64,000 bases of DNA, from positions 1 through 64,000 of the forward strand of contig NZ_JAWDKA010000002.1 of NCBI RefSeq assembly GCF_032714615.1, written 5' to 3'. Made by a program: the position numbers and the translations under genes. The notes beneath the pieces are model-generated. The model worked only from the letters and a program-made list of their open reading frames with translations. It was not told where the DNA came from and did no database searches. Within the stretch, counting starts at the first letter, position 1. Each line of letters opens with the position of its first letter. The stretch comes from Methanorbis furvi (GTDB lineage Archaea > Halobacteriota > Methanomicrobia > Methanomicrobiales > Methanocorpusculaceae). Shown here in pieces: positions 17,156 to 26,707 of this stretch.

Positions 17156-18613
17156 ATGGAAACCGATACAAGCATCAATATCCTCAGCGTGTTGATCGGT
17201 AATCCTCTGTCGAGGAAAATAATTGCCGGAATGAGCGGAGAGTGTGAGGAGTGCGGCGGAAACCGCATGGAGATTGCGCTTGAACAGTATCTTGGCCTGC
17301 GGGATAATGCCTGTCCGAAGTGCCGGAGGGCTTCCCGTGAGGCAGCGTTTATTATTAAGACCGGGGCGAGAAATTTTGGCGTGACTGAGAGCGATCTGAA
17401 AAAAACCTTTCAGGATGCGTACTGGCGCAGGGGGCTTGTGTCGGTGATGAAGGGCATTGCAGAGTTTGGTGTCCGCCGCCCGTTTGTTCCGGGCGCACCG
17501 TTTCAGGTTGTGTGGGATGTAACTCACCGGTGTAATCTCCGATGCAGCCACTGTTACGCGTCTGCTGGCAAAGCGCTTGATGATGAGCTGACGACAGCTG
17601 AGGCACTGGATCTGATTGATCGCTTAGCAAAGTTTGGTGTTTCGGTGATTGCGTTTTCCGGCGGTGAGCCGCTGTCGCGTCCTGATATTTTGGATCTGAT
17701 CCGCCGTGCACGTGAAAAGGGAATGTATGTTGCCCTGGCAACGAACGGTACGCTGATTACCCAGGTCCGTGCAAAGGAGCTGCGGGATGCGGGTGCTGAG
17801 TATGTGCAGGTAAGTATTGACGGCGCAGACGCCCGGACACATGATGAGTTCCGCGGAATCCCTGGCGCATTTGACCGAACTATAGCGGGTGTTAGAAATG
17901 CGGTTGATGCCGGATTTTTTGTGAATATTTCCACGACCGCAACCAAGTCCAACTATGATCAGATTCCAAGAATCATTGATCTTTGTGAGGAGCTTGGCGT
18001 AAACTGGGTGATGGCCTATAATTTTGTACCGACCGGCCGCGGTCAGGATATGATTGAGAAGGATCTGAGTCCGCATGAGCGCGAGGATATGCTGCGGATG
18101 TTGTTTGAAAAGAATGCGAGTTCAAACTGTCAGGTGTTAACAACCGCTCCGCAGTTTGCCAGGGTCGCGCTTCAGCAATCCTGTGGCGGAGGTCAGATAA
18201 TGGTTCCAACACATTTCTGCAATCAGGAGGTGGATGGTGCTCTGTTCGGGCTGACTGAGTTTGTGGGCGGCTGCGGTGCGGGGAGGTTCTATATGGCGAT
18301 TCGTGCGAACGGGGATATTGATCCTTGTGTGTTTTTCCCAAAAACAATCGGGAACGTGCGGACCTCGAACTTCGAGGAGCTCTGGAAGCACGATCCGCTG
18401 CTTACTGATCTGCGGAACAAGGATAAGGTTGAGGGCAGCTGTGGCTCCTGCGAGTACCGGTATCACTGCGGGGGATGCCGTGCCCGTGCTTACGGCTACT
18501 TCGGCAACCATCTTGCCCCAGATCCGGGCTGTGTGAACAATATGGAGTATTATACTGCTTTGAAGGTGATGCGGACTCCGCCGGTGTCTGATCCTCCGGT
18601 AAACCGCGGGTGA
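17156..18613 (+). CDS. radical SAM / SPASM-domain protein, substrate unknown
   Basis: A 485-residue iron-sulfur enzyme. An N-terminal part holds four cysteines (CEECGG about 22-27, CPKC about 46-49) that could bind zinc or iron. The radical SAM core starts at VVWDVTHRCNLRCSHC (CX3CX2C, about 119-134) with FSGGEPLSRPDI. The C-terminal SPASM region contains CGAGRFYMAIRANGDIDPC, then CGSCEYRYHCGGCRARAYG and a late Cys, giving ligands for two auxiliary clusters. Relatives include AhbC/AhbD of siroheme-derived heme synthesis and peptide-maturation enzymes; the neighbouring CbiA/CfbB and cobalt transporter make a tetrapyrrole link worth considering but do not prove it. ATG 17156 is chosen over the TTG at 17150. 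Confidence 0.85.
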   Translation: METDTSINILSVLIGNPLSRKIIAGMSGECEECGGNRMEIALEQYLGLRDNACPKCRRASREAAFIIKTGARNFGVTESDLKKTFQDAYWRRGLVSVMKGIAEFGVRRPFVPGAPFQVVWDVTHRCNLRCSHCYASAGKALDDELTTAEALDLIDRLAKFGVSVIAFSGGEPLSRPDILDLIRRAREKGMYVALATNGTLITQVRAKELRDAGAEYVQVSIDGADARTHDEFRGIPGAFDRTIAGVRNAVDAGFFVNISTTATKSNYDQIPRIIDLCEELGVNWVMAYNFVPTGRGQDMIEKDLSPHEREDMLRMLFEKNASSNCQVLTTAPQFARVALQQSCGGGQIMVPTHFCNQEVDGALFGLTEFVGGCGAGRFYMAIRANGDIDPCVFFPKTIGNVRTSNFEELWKHDPLLTDLRNKDKVEGSCGSCEYRYHCGGCRARAYGYFGNHLAPDPGCVNNMEYYTALKVMRTPPVSDPPVNRG

Positions 18614-18666
18614 ATTCATTCCTTCTTTTTTTGTGTGATAGTGGTTTTGTCTTTGGTCTCGTTTGA

Positions 18667-18753
18667 AGTAACCATGGCGAGGCGGCAAGCAGACCAAAGG
18701 TATGCGATTTTCAGTGAAGCTCCGTGATATTTCTGTGCATTCCGTGGTTACCC
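18667..18753. repeat. half-length palindromic repeat (relative of 9530-9610)
   Basis: This unit runs from AGTAACCATGGCG to GTGGTTACCC and contains GCTCCGTGATATTTCTGTG and GCATTCCGTGGTTAC. It lies between the convergent radical SAM and CbiA/CfbB genes. Confidence 0.65.
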
Positions 18754-18806
18754 AAAGCGAAACCACATACAGAAATTTCCCATCAATGAAATTATTAACC
18801 AACCCT

Positions 18807-20138
18807 TTACTCTTTCCCAGCCACCCGGCAGAGCGCCTCAGCAACACCTCTCCCGAAGTACATATGCGTATACCCCGCGACCGTCGTCCCTGCGATCATC
18901 CCATCGTTCCCGCGTCCGTCAATGCCTGCTCCCCGCTCAAGAGAAAACAGATACCGCACGTCCGCATCTGGTGTGGTTCGCGAGTAATGGAACTCATGGC
19001 CGCGGAACCGCATATCCGCCGGAAACACTGCTGAATTTGCAACCGTTTTCCCGACCACATAGTTCAGGGCAACAAACCGCTTCTCCATCACCGCGTCTGC
19101 ATCAATCAGTCCTGCCATTTTGTGAACCGTTTCGTCCGCTGTCGTGATACTGCGAGACAGCCACATCAGACCGCCGCACTCACCAAATATTGGTTTCCCT
19201 GCATCAGCCGCACGCACAAGATCATTTTTGCACCGTGAACGAGACAGCGCCTCAGCATGCAGCTCAGGATACCCGCCGCCGAAATAATAGAGATCCGCCT
19301 CCGGCAGCGCGTCACTGATTGGCGAAAAAAATCTCAGCTCGGCTCCTGCGGAACGCAGAAAATCAAAGTTGTCACGGTAATAAAAACAGAACGCTGCATC
19401 CATTGCCACCCCGATCTTTACCCTGGCATCCCGTGCTCCACCCGGCTCCTGCATTGACGAAGAGATCTCGCTCGTCTCTTCTGCCGCCGCAAGGATCGCA
19501 TCAAGATTGCAGTGCTCCTCCACAAACTCTCCGACAAATCTCATGCGAGCATCCTCCTCCCCCATCACCAGACCAAGATGCCGGCTCTCCACCAAAAGAT
19601 CATCCGTTCTCGGCATCCATCCAAGCAGCGGCAGCGTGATATCATTCGTTGCCATGGCGCGGTGCCGGTCAGACCCACCCTTCGTCATAATCACGCCGGC
19701 AAACTTCAGTCGCGGGTCGTACTCAGCGTAACCTTTCACCAACGCCGCAGCACTGCGGGACATCCCCTTCACATCAACAACCAGAATAATCTGTGCATCA
19801 AGCAGCCGCGCCACGTGTGCTGTACTCGAACAGTCCGACCCGTCTACTCCGTCATACAGCCCCATCACCCCTTCAATAACCGCAATATCTGCTCCTTCGC
19901 ATGCCCGCACAAAACAGTCGCGTACTCCCTCCTCCCCGATCATAAACGGATCAAGATTCCGCGACTCGCGTCCGCACACAATCGCATGATGCGAAGGATC
20001 GATAAAATCAGGGCCGACCTTGAACGGCTGTACCACCAGACCGCGGGCAACAAGCGCCGCCATAATGCCTGAAGTTGTTGTCGTTTTCCCGCATCCGCTG
20101 TGCGTTCCGGCAATCACAACTCTTGGAATAGTTGTCAT
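18807..20138 (-). CDS. cfbB: cobyrinate / Ni-sirohydrochlorin a,c-diamide synthase
   Basis: An ATP- and glutamine-dependent amidase that converts the a and c carboxylates of a corrinoid (CbiA) or of Ni-sirohydrochlorin (CfbB, for coenzyme F430) to amides. Residues 8-26 carry the P-loop GTHSGCGKTTTTSGIMAAL, followed by KVGPDFIDPSHH and VIEGVMGLYDG. The C-terminal class I glutaminase has the nucleophile region FGECGGLMWLS and the histidine motif HEFHYSR. Length (443 aa) is typical. Methanogens can use one protein for both substrates. Neighbours are the divergent cobalt transporter genes, so supply of metal and tetrapyrrole amidation are grouped here. Confidence 0.9.
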   Translation of the reverse strand: MTTIPRVVIAGTHSGCGKTTTTSGIMAALVARGLVVQPFKVGPDFIDPSHHAIVCGRESRNLDPFMIGEEGVRDCFVRACEGADIAVIEGVMGLYDGVDGSDCSSTAHVARLLDAQIILVVDVKGMSRSAAALVKGYAEYDPRLKFAGVIMTKGGSDRHRAMATNDITLPLLGWMPRTDDLLVESRHLGLVMGEEDARMRFVGEFVEEHCNLDAILAAAEETSEISSSMQEPGGARDARVKIGVAMDAAFCFYYRDNFDFLRSAGAELRFFSPISDALPEADLYYFGGGYPELHAEALSRSRCKNDLVRAADAGKPIFGECGGLMWLSRSITTADETVHKMAGLIDADAVMEKRFVALNYVVGKTVANSAVFPADMRFRGHEFHYSRTTPDADVRYLFSLERGAGIDGRGNDGMIAGTTVAGYTHMYFGRGVAEALCRVAGKE

Positions 20139-20266
20139 CTTTTCTCCCCACGCATTTTTGGTGTCGCCTCATCTGTGCGGTCGTCCTTTGGATGTTCTGT
20201 TGTATTCAAAAACATTGAGCCTGCATCATCCCTCATAATCGCATACCTTAAATCATTGTGTCTGAA

Positions 20267-20280
20267 ATTACTATAGTAAT
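20267..20280. promoter_or_regulatory. perfect 14-bp palindrome upstream of the cobalt transporter
   Basis: ATTACTATAGTAAT lies 37 bp before the cbiMNQ start codon, in the gap shared with the divergent amidase gene. It overlaps the region where a TATA box is expected, so it could be an operator, a promoter element or both. Confidence 0.4.
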
Positions 20281-20316
20281 GTTTTGCTACGGCAAATAAA
20301 TTGGTGTTTCTGATCT

Positions 20317-22122
20317 ATGCATATCATGGAAGGCTTTCTTCCCGGGCCCTGGTGGCAAATCTGGACAATCATTGCCGCCGTCTGCGTCGTTGCAGGCATT
20401 GCCGCCTTCACAAAGCTCGTACGGCAGCGTCCGGAAACCCTTCCTCTTCTCGGACTCGCCGGTGCATTTGTGTTTATCCTCTCATCACTTAAAATACCAT
20501 CCCTGGGCTCATCATCCCACCCGACCGGAACCGGATTTGGATCCGTCCTGTTCGGTCCTGCCATCACGTCTGTCTTCTGCACGGTCGTTCTCGTGTTTCA
20601 GGCACTGTTTCTTGCGCACGGAGGTCTCACAACACTTGGCGCAAACATTGTTGCGATGGGAATCATAGGACCCCTCGCCGCCTGCATGATATTCCGGTTT
20701 GGGCACTTGATCACTCCTGAGTTTTCGGTGCGGAGCTTCACGATAACCATGTTTTCTGCCGCCGCAGCTGCCGACCTCGCAACGTACGCGATGACCTCGC
20801 TACAGCTTGCCCTTGCCTACCCTGCCGCTGACGGCGGCATCCTCGCAACATTTCTCCTCTACATTGGAATTTTCGGCATCACCCAGATTCCGCTCGCCGT
20901 AGTCGAAGGAATCGCTATCGTTCTTCTGATGCGGCTGGTCATCACCGTAAAGCCGGAGATTTTTGTGAGCCTTGGCATCCTTTCCCGCACGGAAACCAAA
21001 ACACTCGGCGGCGTCTGTGACGCGGATGCCGCACTGCCCAACTCCCGCAAATGGCTGTGGGTCGGCATTCTTGTTGTTTTGATAACAGCGATTCTCGCAT
21101 TCTCGTTTGCAGTGTATGGAACCCAGCCCGGAACTGATGATATTGTTGCCGGCACGCTTGAAGGGGCGGGCGTTGTTCCCTGGTTTGAAGCAGGCAGTCT
21201 GTTCTCTGAAGAGATGCACGGCTGGCTGTTTGCTTTGCAGGCAGCTATTGGAACTGTGATTGTGATCGCATGTCTCTACTGGCTGCGCTACCGGACCAGC
21301 TGTGCCAAAGGACGGTGTGGGGAACAGAAACACACCATCTTTGACGAGCACATCCTTGACGATGCCGCAATGGCAAGTCCTCTGCGGCATGTTCCTGCAT
21401 GGCTGAAACTGGTGCTGTGCGTTGCGTCAATTATCATCGCCGTGACGTCACCGCTGCCGTATGTTCCGCTGTTTATTGCCGGAGTGATGATTGCCGCGTC
21501 ATTCATTCTTGCAAAAGTGAGCCTGCACCTGTATGCATCTCTTCTGATGATTCCGGTAGCATTTGCCGGTACCGGAGCTCTGGTGATTCTTTTCATCACC
21601 GGCGGCGGCGAAACATTGGCGGACCTTTTCACGATTGGTCCCCTGCATCTTTCGATCACCACCAACTCTGTTGCGCTCTCATTTCTTGTGCTGTCGCGGA
21701 CGCTTGCCGGCATGTGCTGTCTTTTCTTCCTGGCGCTCACGACACCGATGACCTCGCTGTTTGAAGTCCTGAAGAGTCTGCGGTTCCCGCAGGAGTTTGT
21801 GGATCTGGCGATGCTGATTTATCGATACATCTTTGTGTTTATCGGGGAGGCCATCAGCATTCACAATGCGCAGGTGATGCGGGGCGGGTATGGTTCGTTC
21901 AGAAACTGGATCAGTTCGTTTTCGATGCTTGCATCCATGCTGTTTATCCGCAGCTGGGATCGCGGCGAGGCGATATTTTTGTCGATGGACTCCCGCTGTT
22001 ATGACGGGTGTATGGTGCTGCCTGAAGAGGAGAGCCGTGCGACGCCCGTGTCCGTGTTCGCGGTCACGATGTTTTTAGTTGCGGCGTTTCTGCTGTTGAT
22101 TTTTGAATGGAGGTTTGTATGA
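20317..22122 (+). CDS. cbiMNQ: fused cobalt ECF transporter membrane protein CbiM-CbiN-CbiQ
   Basis: A 601-residue membrane protein that joins three subunits of the CbiMNQO cobalt importer. Residues 1 to about 215 are CbiM, with the exact metal-binding start MHIMEGFLP and the SSHPTGTG loop. About 244-325 resembles CbiN: two membrane helices around an extracellular loop of about 35 residues. About 345-601 is CbiQ, with SPLRHVPAWLK, several membrane helices, and the coupling region SLRFPQEFVDLAMLIYRY and an MRGGY...SW segment that contacts the ATPase. In most organisms these are separate proteins. The next gene, the ATPase, overlaps by four bases. This leaves only two polypeptides for the whole importer. 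Confidence 0.92.
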   Translation: MHIMEGFLPGPWWQIWTIIAAVCVVAGIAAFTKLVRQRPETLPLLGLAGAFVFILSSLKIPSLGSSSHPTGTGFGSVLFGPAITSVFCTVVLVFQALFLAHGGLTTLGANIVAMGIIGPLAACMIFRFGHLITPEFSVRSFTITMFSAAAAADLATYAMTSLQLALAYPAADGGILATFLLYIGIFGITQIPLAVVEGIAIVLLMRLVITVKPEIFVSLGILSRTETKTLGGVCDADAALPNSRKWLWVGILVVLITAILAFSFAVYGTQPGTDDIVAGTLEGAGVVPWFEAGSLFSEEMHGWLFALQAAIGTVIVIACLYWLRYRTSCAKGRCGEQKHTIFDEHILDDAAMASPLRHVPAWLKLVLCVASIIIAVTSPLPYVPLFIAGVMIAASFILAKVSLHLYASLLMIPVAFAGTGALVILFITGGGETLADLFTIGPLHLSITTNSVALSFLVLSRTLAGMCCLFFLALTTPMTSLFEVLKSLRFPQEFVDLAMLIYRYIFVFIGEAISIHNAQVMRGGYGSFRNWISSFSMLASMLFIRSWDRGEAIFLSMDSRCYDGCMVLPEEESRATPVSVFAVTMFLVAAFLLLIFEWRFV

Positions 22123-23267
22123 GCGATTATGTTTTGGAGTTTGATGATGTGTGGTACTCGTACCCTGCTCGTCCCCCGTCTCTTTCGGGGATTTCGTTTG
22201 CGGTTGAACGCGGCAAAAAAGTGGCTGTTGTCGGTCCGAACGGGGCTGGCAAGACGACGCTTCTTCTGATGTGCAACGGGACGCTTGTTCCGGAAAAAGG
22301 GTCTGTGCGAGTCGATGGGGCTGAGATTGAGTATGACCGCTCGTCTCTCCGGCGTGTCAGAATCGCGGTTGGGCTGGTGTTTCAAAACTCGGACGCGCAG
22401 GTGTTTGCGCCGAGTGTGTATGCTGATGTGGCGTTCGGGCCGGCGAACCTGCGGCTGCCTGAAGATGAGATCCGATCGCGTGTTTCTGATGCGCTGTTTG
22501 CGGTTGGTCTCGCCGGTTATGAGCGGCGTGCGCCGCATCATCTGTCAGGCGGGGAAAAAAAACGTGTGGCGATCGCTGGAATTTTAGCGATGAAGCCGGA
22601 GATTTTGGTGGCTGATGAGCCGACTGCGTCGCTGGATCCTGCTACTGCGGCTGAGATCATGGATCTTTTGGATGAGCTGCATGAGGATGGGACAACGATT
22701 CTGTTGTCTACACATGATGTGGAGCTTGCGTACCGCTGGGCTGATGAGGTGATTTTGCTGGGCGGCGGAGAGCTGCTGCATCAGGGAACACCCGCTGCGG
22801 TGTTTACGGATCGCGAGTTGATGCGGTCTGCCCGGCTGACGCCGCCGGTTCTGCTGGATTTGTATATGGAGCTTTCCCGCAGGAGTCTGGTGGATGCTGA
22901 TGTGCCGCCGAAGGGAATTCCTGAGATGACGCAGTTGATTGAGGGTGTTCCATCGAAGGAGAGAAAATTCGGCACGGTGTTTGTTGCAGATACTGATGTT
23001 CTCACGAAAGAAGGGCTTGACACGCTGTGTGCTGAGCATTCTTCCCGCCGCATGGGAGCGATGGGGACGCGGGCAAAGCGTTTCTGCCATGATGCGGGTC
23101 ATTCACCGGATTATACGTACGGTGTTGTGGATAAGTGCCTGCTTGCGGCGATGACCGGCGAAGATACGCTGATTCTGACCTGCGGAGGAATGCTGGACCG
23201 CGTGGAACTGCGGGCACGGCTGTTTGCCGAGGAGAGCGGGATTTCTGTGCCGGTCGTGCGGGTGTGA
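22119..23267 (+). CDS. cbiO: cobalt ECF transporter ATPase CbiO with C-terminal extension
   Basis: The ATPase of the cobalt importer. Walker A is GPNGAGKT, the Q-loop region is VFQNSDAQVFAPSV, the signature is LSGGEKKRVAIAG, Walker B is ILVADEPTASLDP, and the switch histidine lies in LLSTHDVEL. The ABC part ends near residue 245. About 110 further residues (about 270-382) form an extra domain with the segments KFGTVFVADTDVLTKEGLD, MGTRAKRF and a terminal GGMLDRVELRARL; I do not recognise a function. ATG 22119 is chosen: it has GGAGG upstream and an ATGA overlap with cbiMNQ. Confidence 0.92.
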   Translation: MSDYVLEFDDVWYSYPARPPSLSGISFAVERGKKVAVVGPNGAGKTTLLLMCNGTLVPEKGSVRVDGAEIEYDRSSLRRVRIAVGLVFQNSDAQVFAPSVYADVAFGPANLRLPEDEIRSRVSDALFAVGLAGYERRAPHHLSGGEKKRVAIAGILAMKPEILVADEPTASLDPATAAEIMDLLDELHEDGTTILLSTHDVELAYRWADEVILLGGGELLHQGTPAAVFTDRELMRSARLTPPVLLDLYMELSRRSLVDADVPPKGIPEMTQLIEGVPSKERKFGTVFVADTDVLTKEGLDTLCAEHSSRRMGAMGTRAKRFCHDAGHSPDYTYGVVDKCLLAAMTGEDTLILTCGGMLDRVELRARLFAEESGISVPVVRV

Positions 23268-23274
23268 ATATTTC

Positions 23275-23482
23275 GAAACGTGAATAGCACAAATAAAAAA
23301 TCGCCAATGGCGATTTTTAGAAAATTATCAAGTTACTTATTTTTAGATAGAGGTATTCAGGGACTCATAAAGATAAAAAAATCGCTATTGGTGATTTTTT
23401 TTATTCCGCGAAGCGGTGAGCAGGCCGCATGCGATTCGCGCTATTCTGTGAAGCAGTGAGCACGACGGAACGGCGTGCGATT
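23275..23482. repeat. palindromic repeat, family B copy (AATCGCCAATGGCGATT type)
   Basis: AAAAAATCGCCAATGGCGAT at 23296-23315 is followed, after about 70 bp, by a degenerate inverse (AAATCGCTATTGGTGATTTT) and then TTCCGCGAAGCGGTGAGCAGGCC and GCATGCGATTCGCGCTATT. A second degenerate block (GAAGCAGTGAGCACGACGG...GTGCGATTCG) follows. It sits directly after cbiO and may act as its terminator. Confidence 0.75.
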
Positions 23483-23618
23483 CGTGTTTCAGATATATAT
23501 CCTGCCCATCATACCAAAACTCAAATGTTTGTCGTTTGTCATCATGAAAAAAAACCGACCCCGACCTTCCGCAGCCATCAGCCGTGATCCTGACTGATGT
23601 GCTGCTTTCTGCACCCAT
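23385..23618 (-). CDS. possible small protein whose C-terminus is made by a repeat
   Basis: A 77-codon frame opens with ATG at 23616-23618. Its first 48 residues (MGAESSTSVRITADGCG, then SVFFHDDKRQTFEFWYDG) look protein-like and lie in unique sequence; the last 29 residues are encoded by the palindromic repeat. A TATA-like GATATTTATC lies about 30 bp upstream, which would give a leaderless mRNA. It could be a real small gene truncated by repeat insertion, or a chance frame. Confidence 0.3.
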   Translation of the reverse strand: MGAESSTSVRITADGCGRSGSVFFHDDKRQTFEFWYDGQDIYLKHESHAVPSCSLLHRIARIACGLLTASRNKKNHQ

Positions 23619-23747
23619 GTTGTTTATATTTGGAACTCATCAGATAAATATCACTCATCGCGGGCGAAAATCAACAAAACGAAAAAAAGATCCTCCTCAT
23701 CTGAAAAATCATCAACGACAAACGACAAAGATTGTTTTGCGAAAAAA

Positions 23748-24665
23748 TTAGATATTTTGTCCCATCAGCCGCACAAGAACTGCCTTCTGTGCGTGCAGAC
23801 GGTTTTCCGCCTGATCCCACACACCGCTCTGCATCGAATCAAGCACCTCATCGGTGATCTCCTCACCGCGGTGGGCCGGAAGGCAGTGGAGCACTATTGC
23901 ATCGGGTGCTGCACGCTTCAGGAGCGGCATATCAAGACAGAAACCGTTGAAGTCCTTCAGCTTCAGATCCTTAATATCCTCCTCGCCCATCGAGATCCAA
24001 GTATCCGTATAAATTGCATGCGCATCAGCAACAGCCTTGGTTGGATCATCATAGGTAACAATTTTACCGCCGTTATCGCGTGCAAACTGCACCGCCTCGG
24101 GATCAGGCTCATAACCTTTCGGCGTTGCCACCGCAATCTCCATACCGGTCTGAACCGACGCCATAATCAGCGAGTTGCAGACATTGTTCCCATCACCAAT
24201 CCATGCAATTTTCAAACCCTGAAGCTCGCCGAACTTCTCCTTCAGCGTCAACGAGTCAGCCATAATCTGGCAGGGATGCTCCTTGTCGGAAAGTGCATTG
24301 ATAACAGGAATTGACGAGTACTTCGCAAATTCTGTGATCGTCTCATGCTTAAACGTCCGCATAATTACCCCGTGCACATACCGAGACATCACCCGTGCAG
24401 TATCTGCAATCGTTTCACCGCGTCCAAGCTGCGTGTCCCGCGAGTTCAGATACAGCGCATACCCGCCGAGATCATACATACCCACATCAAACGAGATCCG
24501 TGTTCTGGTCGACGCCTTCTCAAAGATCATCGCGAGCGTTTTTCCTGCAAGCAGCGGGTGGGGAACCCCTGCATACCGCTGGCGCTTCATCCGTGACGCA
24601 AGCGTCAGGATATCATCGTACTCCTCGCAGGATAAATCCGTAATCGACAGAAAATCCTTCTTCAT
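23748..24665 (-). CDS. argF: ornithine carbamoyltransferase
   Basis: It makes citrulline from ornithine and carbamoyl phosphate for arginine synthesis. The 305-residue protein has the carbamoyl phosphate motif STRTRISFD (about residues 52-60), the second site [11 protein letters not shown], and the ornithine-binding FCLDMPLL and [12 protein letters not shown] motifs near the C-terminus. The HCLP motif separates it from aspartate carbamoyltransferase. Its start overlaps the purD stop by four bases, which makes it the last gene of a pyrE-purD-argF transcript. Confidence 0.96.
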   Translation of the reverse strand: MKKDFLSITDLSCEEYDDILTLASRMKRQRYAGVPHPLLAGKTLAMIFEKASTRTRISFDVGMYDLGGYALYLNSRDTQLGRGETIADTARVMSRYVHGVIMRTFKHETITEFAKYSSIPVINALSDKEHPCQIMADSLTLKEKFGELQGLKIAWIGDGNNVCNSLIMASVQTGMEIAVATPKGYEPDPEAVQFARDNGGKIVTYDDPTKAVADAHAIYTDTWISMGEEDIKDLKLKDFNGFCLDMPLLKRAAPDAIVLHCLPAHRGEEITDEVLDSMQSGVWDQAENRLHAQKAVLVRLMGQNI

Positions 24666-25954
24666 CCGCGCAGCTCCTTCATGTGCGAAATCCTCTTGGC
24701 AAACAGTTCCTCAGTTCCAATATCAGTCCGGTGACGGACGTTGCCGGAGACGTTTCTGCATGCAGCCTCTGCTGCTGCTTCAGCGTCTGCAAGGCTGCTC
24801 CCCACACCAACAAATGCCATCGTTCGCGAGGTCTGGGTCTTTAATACACCGTTCTCCTCAACCACATTTGCGTAGTAGAGAATGGTGTTTTCATGTGCTC
24901 CGACGGTGATTTTGTCACCAGCATGCGGATTTTCCGGGTAATCCTGCGGCACAATATACTTACAGACCGTCGCTTTTTTTGCAAACGAGACGTCCTTTGC
25001 CGAGAGCGTTCCTGCAATAATGTGCTCTGCAATGGTTACGAAGTCTGACTCAAGCAGGGTCAGCACGTTCATCGCCTCAGGGTCGCCGAACCTTGCATTG
25101 TACTCGATCACCTTCGGGCCGGTTGCCGTGTTCATGAACTGGCCGTAGAGCACTCCTTTGTAGGGGCATCCTTCCTTGGCAAGCGCGTCAACGGTTGCCT
25201 GCATGATCGAAAACGCTGCGGCATAGTCTGCATCGGTTACGAACGGGAACTTGTGGTCCGCAAGTGTGTAGGAACCCATGCCGCCGGTGTTGGGGCCTTT
25301 GTCGCCGTCGAACGCGCGTTTGTGATCCTGCACGAGCGGCATCGGGACGAGAGTTTTTCCGTCCACGAACGCCATCAGCGTGAACTCTTCGCCAAGCAGC
25401 CGTTCTTCAAGGATGATCGTCTGATTTTTGAGGGTCATTGCATACTCAACCGCTCCTTCGCGGTCAACCTGTTCGCCCATGACTTTCACACCTTTGCCGC
25501 CGGTGAGACCGGTCGGTTTTACGGCGAGGTCGCCAGAGTAGGCTCTGATGTACTCGGCAGCCTCTTCAGGAGTCTGGCAGAGTTTGTATGCCGGACAGCC
25601 GTCGATTTTATGTTTTTGCATCAGACTGCGACAGAATCCTTTATCGGTTTCGATGCGTGCAGCATTTTTTGACGGGCCGACGCAGCCGATGCCGGCAGCT
25701 GTCAGCGCGTCAGAGACGCCTGAAGCGAGCGGTGCTTCGGGACCCATTACAGCATATAATATATTGTGCTGTTTTGCAAATGCTACGACTGCTTCGGCAT
25801 CGGTTTCCGGGTGGATCAAAACCTCACGGCAGAGTTTTGCGATTCCGGGATTTTTCTTGGCCATTACGCAGTACAGTTCAGTATTGGTATTTTTTGACAG
25901 TGCAGCAGCAATAGCGTGTTCCCGTCCGCCGCCACCCACAACAAGTATTCTCAT
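24662..25954 (-). CDS. purD: phosphoribosylamine-glycine ligase (GAR synthetase)
   Basis: It performs the second step of purine synthesis: ATP-dependent joining of glycine to phosphoribosylamine. The protein (430 aa) begins [14 protein letters not shown], the canonical family N-terminus, which is why 25954 is chosen over an ATG four codons earlier (25966) that directly abuts a GAGG. ATP-grasp elements are visible: a [11 protein letters not shown] loop, [29 protein letters not shown] and [12 protein letters not shown]. It lies 46 bp after pyrE and overlaps argF by four bases. Confidence 0.96.
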   Translation of the reverse strand: MRILVVGGGGREHAIAAALSKNTNTELYCVMAKKNPGIAKLCREVLIHPETDAEAVVAFAKQHNILYAVMGPEAPLASGVSDALTAAGIGCVGPSKNAARIETDKGFCRSLMQKHKIDGCPAYKLCQTPEEAAEYIRAYSGDLAVKPTGLTGGKGVKVMGEQVDREGAVEYAMTLKNQTIILEERLLGEEFTLMAFVDGKTLVPMPLVQDHKRAFDGDKGPNTGGMGSYTLADHKFPFVTDADYAAAFSIMQATVDALAKEGCPYKGVLYGQFMNTATGPKVIEYNARFGDPEAMNVLTLLESDFVTIAEHIIAGTLSAKDVSFAKKATVCKYIVPQDYPENPHAGDKITVGAHENTILYYANVVEENGVLKTQTSRTMAFVGVGSSLADAEAAAEAACRNVSGNVRHRTDIGTEELFAKRISHMKELRG

Positions 25955-26000
25955 CTTTATATCCATCCTCTTGTTCTCAAAAATATTTTCTGGTAAATTT

Positions 26001-26513
26001 TCAGTGGTTCAGCAGTTCGTTTGCTTTTACGAGCGGGTGCAGGGCGACGCCGTCAGCTGCAAGCAGTGCGGCTGCCCCGCCGTCGCGGTCGACAACCGAG
26101 ACTACGGAGTCGATTATGGCGCCGGCTTTGCGCAGTTCGTCAACTCCATATTTTGAGCTGCCGCCGGAGGTGGTTACATCCTCGATTAACAGGACGCGTT
26201 TTCCTGCGACGTCACCGATTACCATCTCGCTTTTGCCGTGATCTTTTGCCGCGGCACGAATAATTGCGCATGATTTTCCGCTTGCAAGAGAGACTGCGAC
26301 TGCAAGCGGGACTCCGCCGACCGCAACGCCTGCGACTACTTCAAACTCGTAGCGTTCTGCGACCTCTTTTGCAATTTCGCCCAGCAGTGCCGGCTGCATG
26401 ATTGCTGTTTTTACATCTACGTAGTATGTGCTTTTGGCCCCGGATGCCAGAGTAAAATCCCCGAATTCCACAGCTTTATATTGAATTAACAGTTCTAATA
26501 CCGGATTTGCCAT
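26001..26513 (-). CDS. pyrE: orotate phosphoribosyltransferase
   Basis: It joins orotate to PRPP in pyrimidine synthesis. The 170-residue protein has the PRPP-binding motif [13 protein letters not shown] (about residues 107-119), the flexible-loop region [12 protein letters not shown], and the N-terminal [16 protein letters not shown] block. ATG 26513 gives the usual short N-terminus; an in-frame start at 26537 would add eight residues. It is the first gene of the pyrE-purD-argF group; all three products use or feed phosphoribosyl or carbamoyl metabolism. Confidence 0.94.
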   Translation of the reverse strand: MANPVLELLIQYKAVEFGDFTLASGAKSTYYVDVKTAIMQPALLGEIAKEVAERYEFEVVAGVAVGGVPLAVAVSLASGKSCAIIRAAAKDHGKSEMVIGDVAGKRVLLIEDVTTSGGSSKYGVDELRKAGAIIDSVVSVVDRDGGAAALLAADGVALHPLVKANELLNH

Positions 26514-26707
26514 GATGTCAGTGTATCTCCTGATCAAATATTGTGAATTGTTGGTCGTGCTATAACTTCAGTGTTGTGCACGATTGTGAGTTTGATCATT
26601 TGGTCTGAAAAGTCATTAACTTTGTTTGTGGGATTTTGAGTCTGACGGTGTTTGGGGTAACCAAAGACAGAAAAATCCCGCTCCCTTAGATATCTCAAAA
26701 AAAGTAA

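Noticed and set aside
20139-20316. Cobalamin riboswitch before the cobalt transporter
   Set aside because: The 178-bp gap lacks a B12-box-like GCCACTG element and long-range pairing; only a short palindrome is visible.
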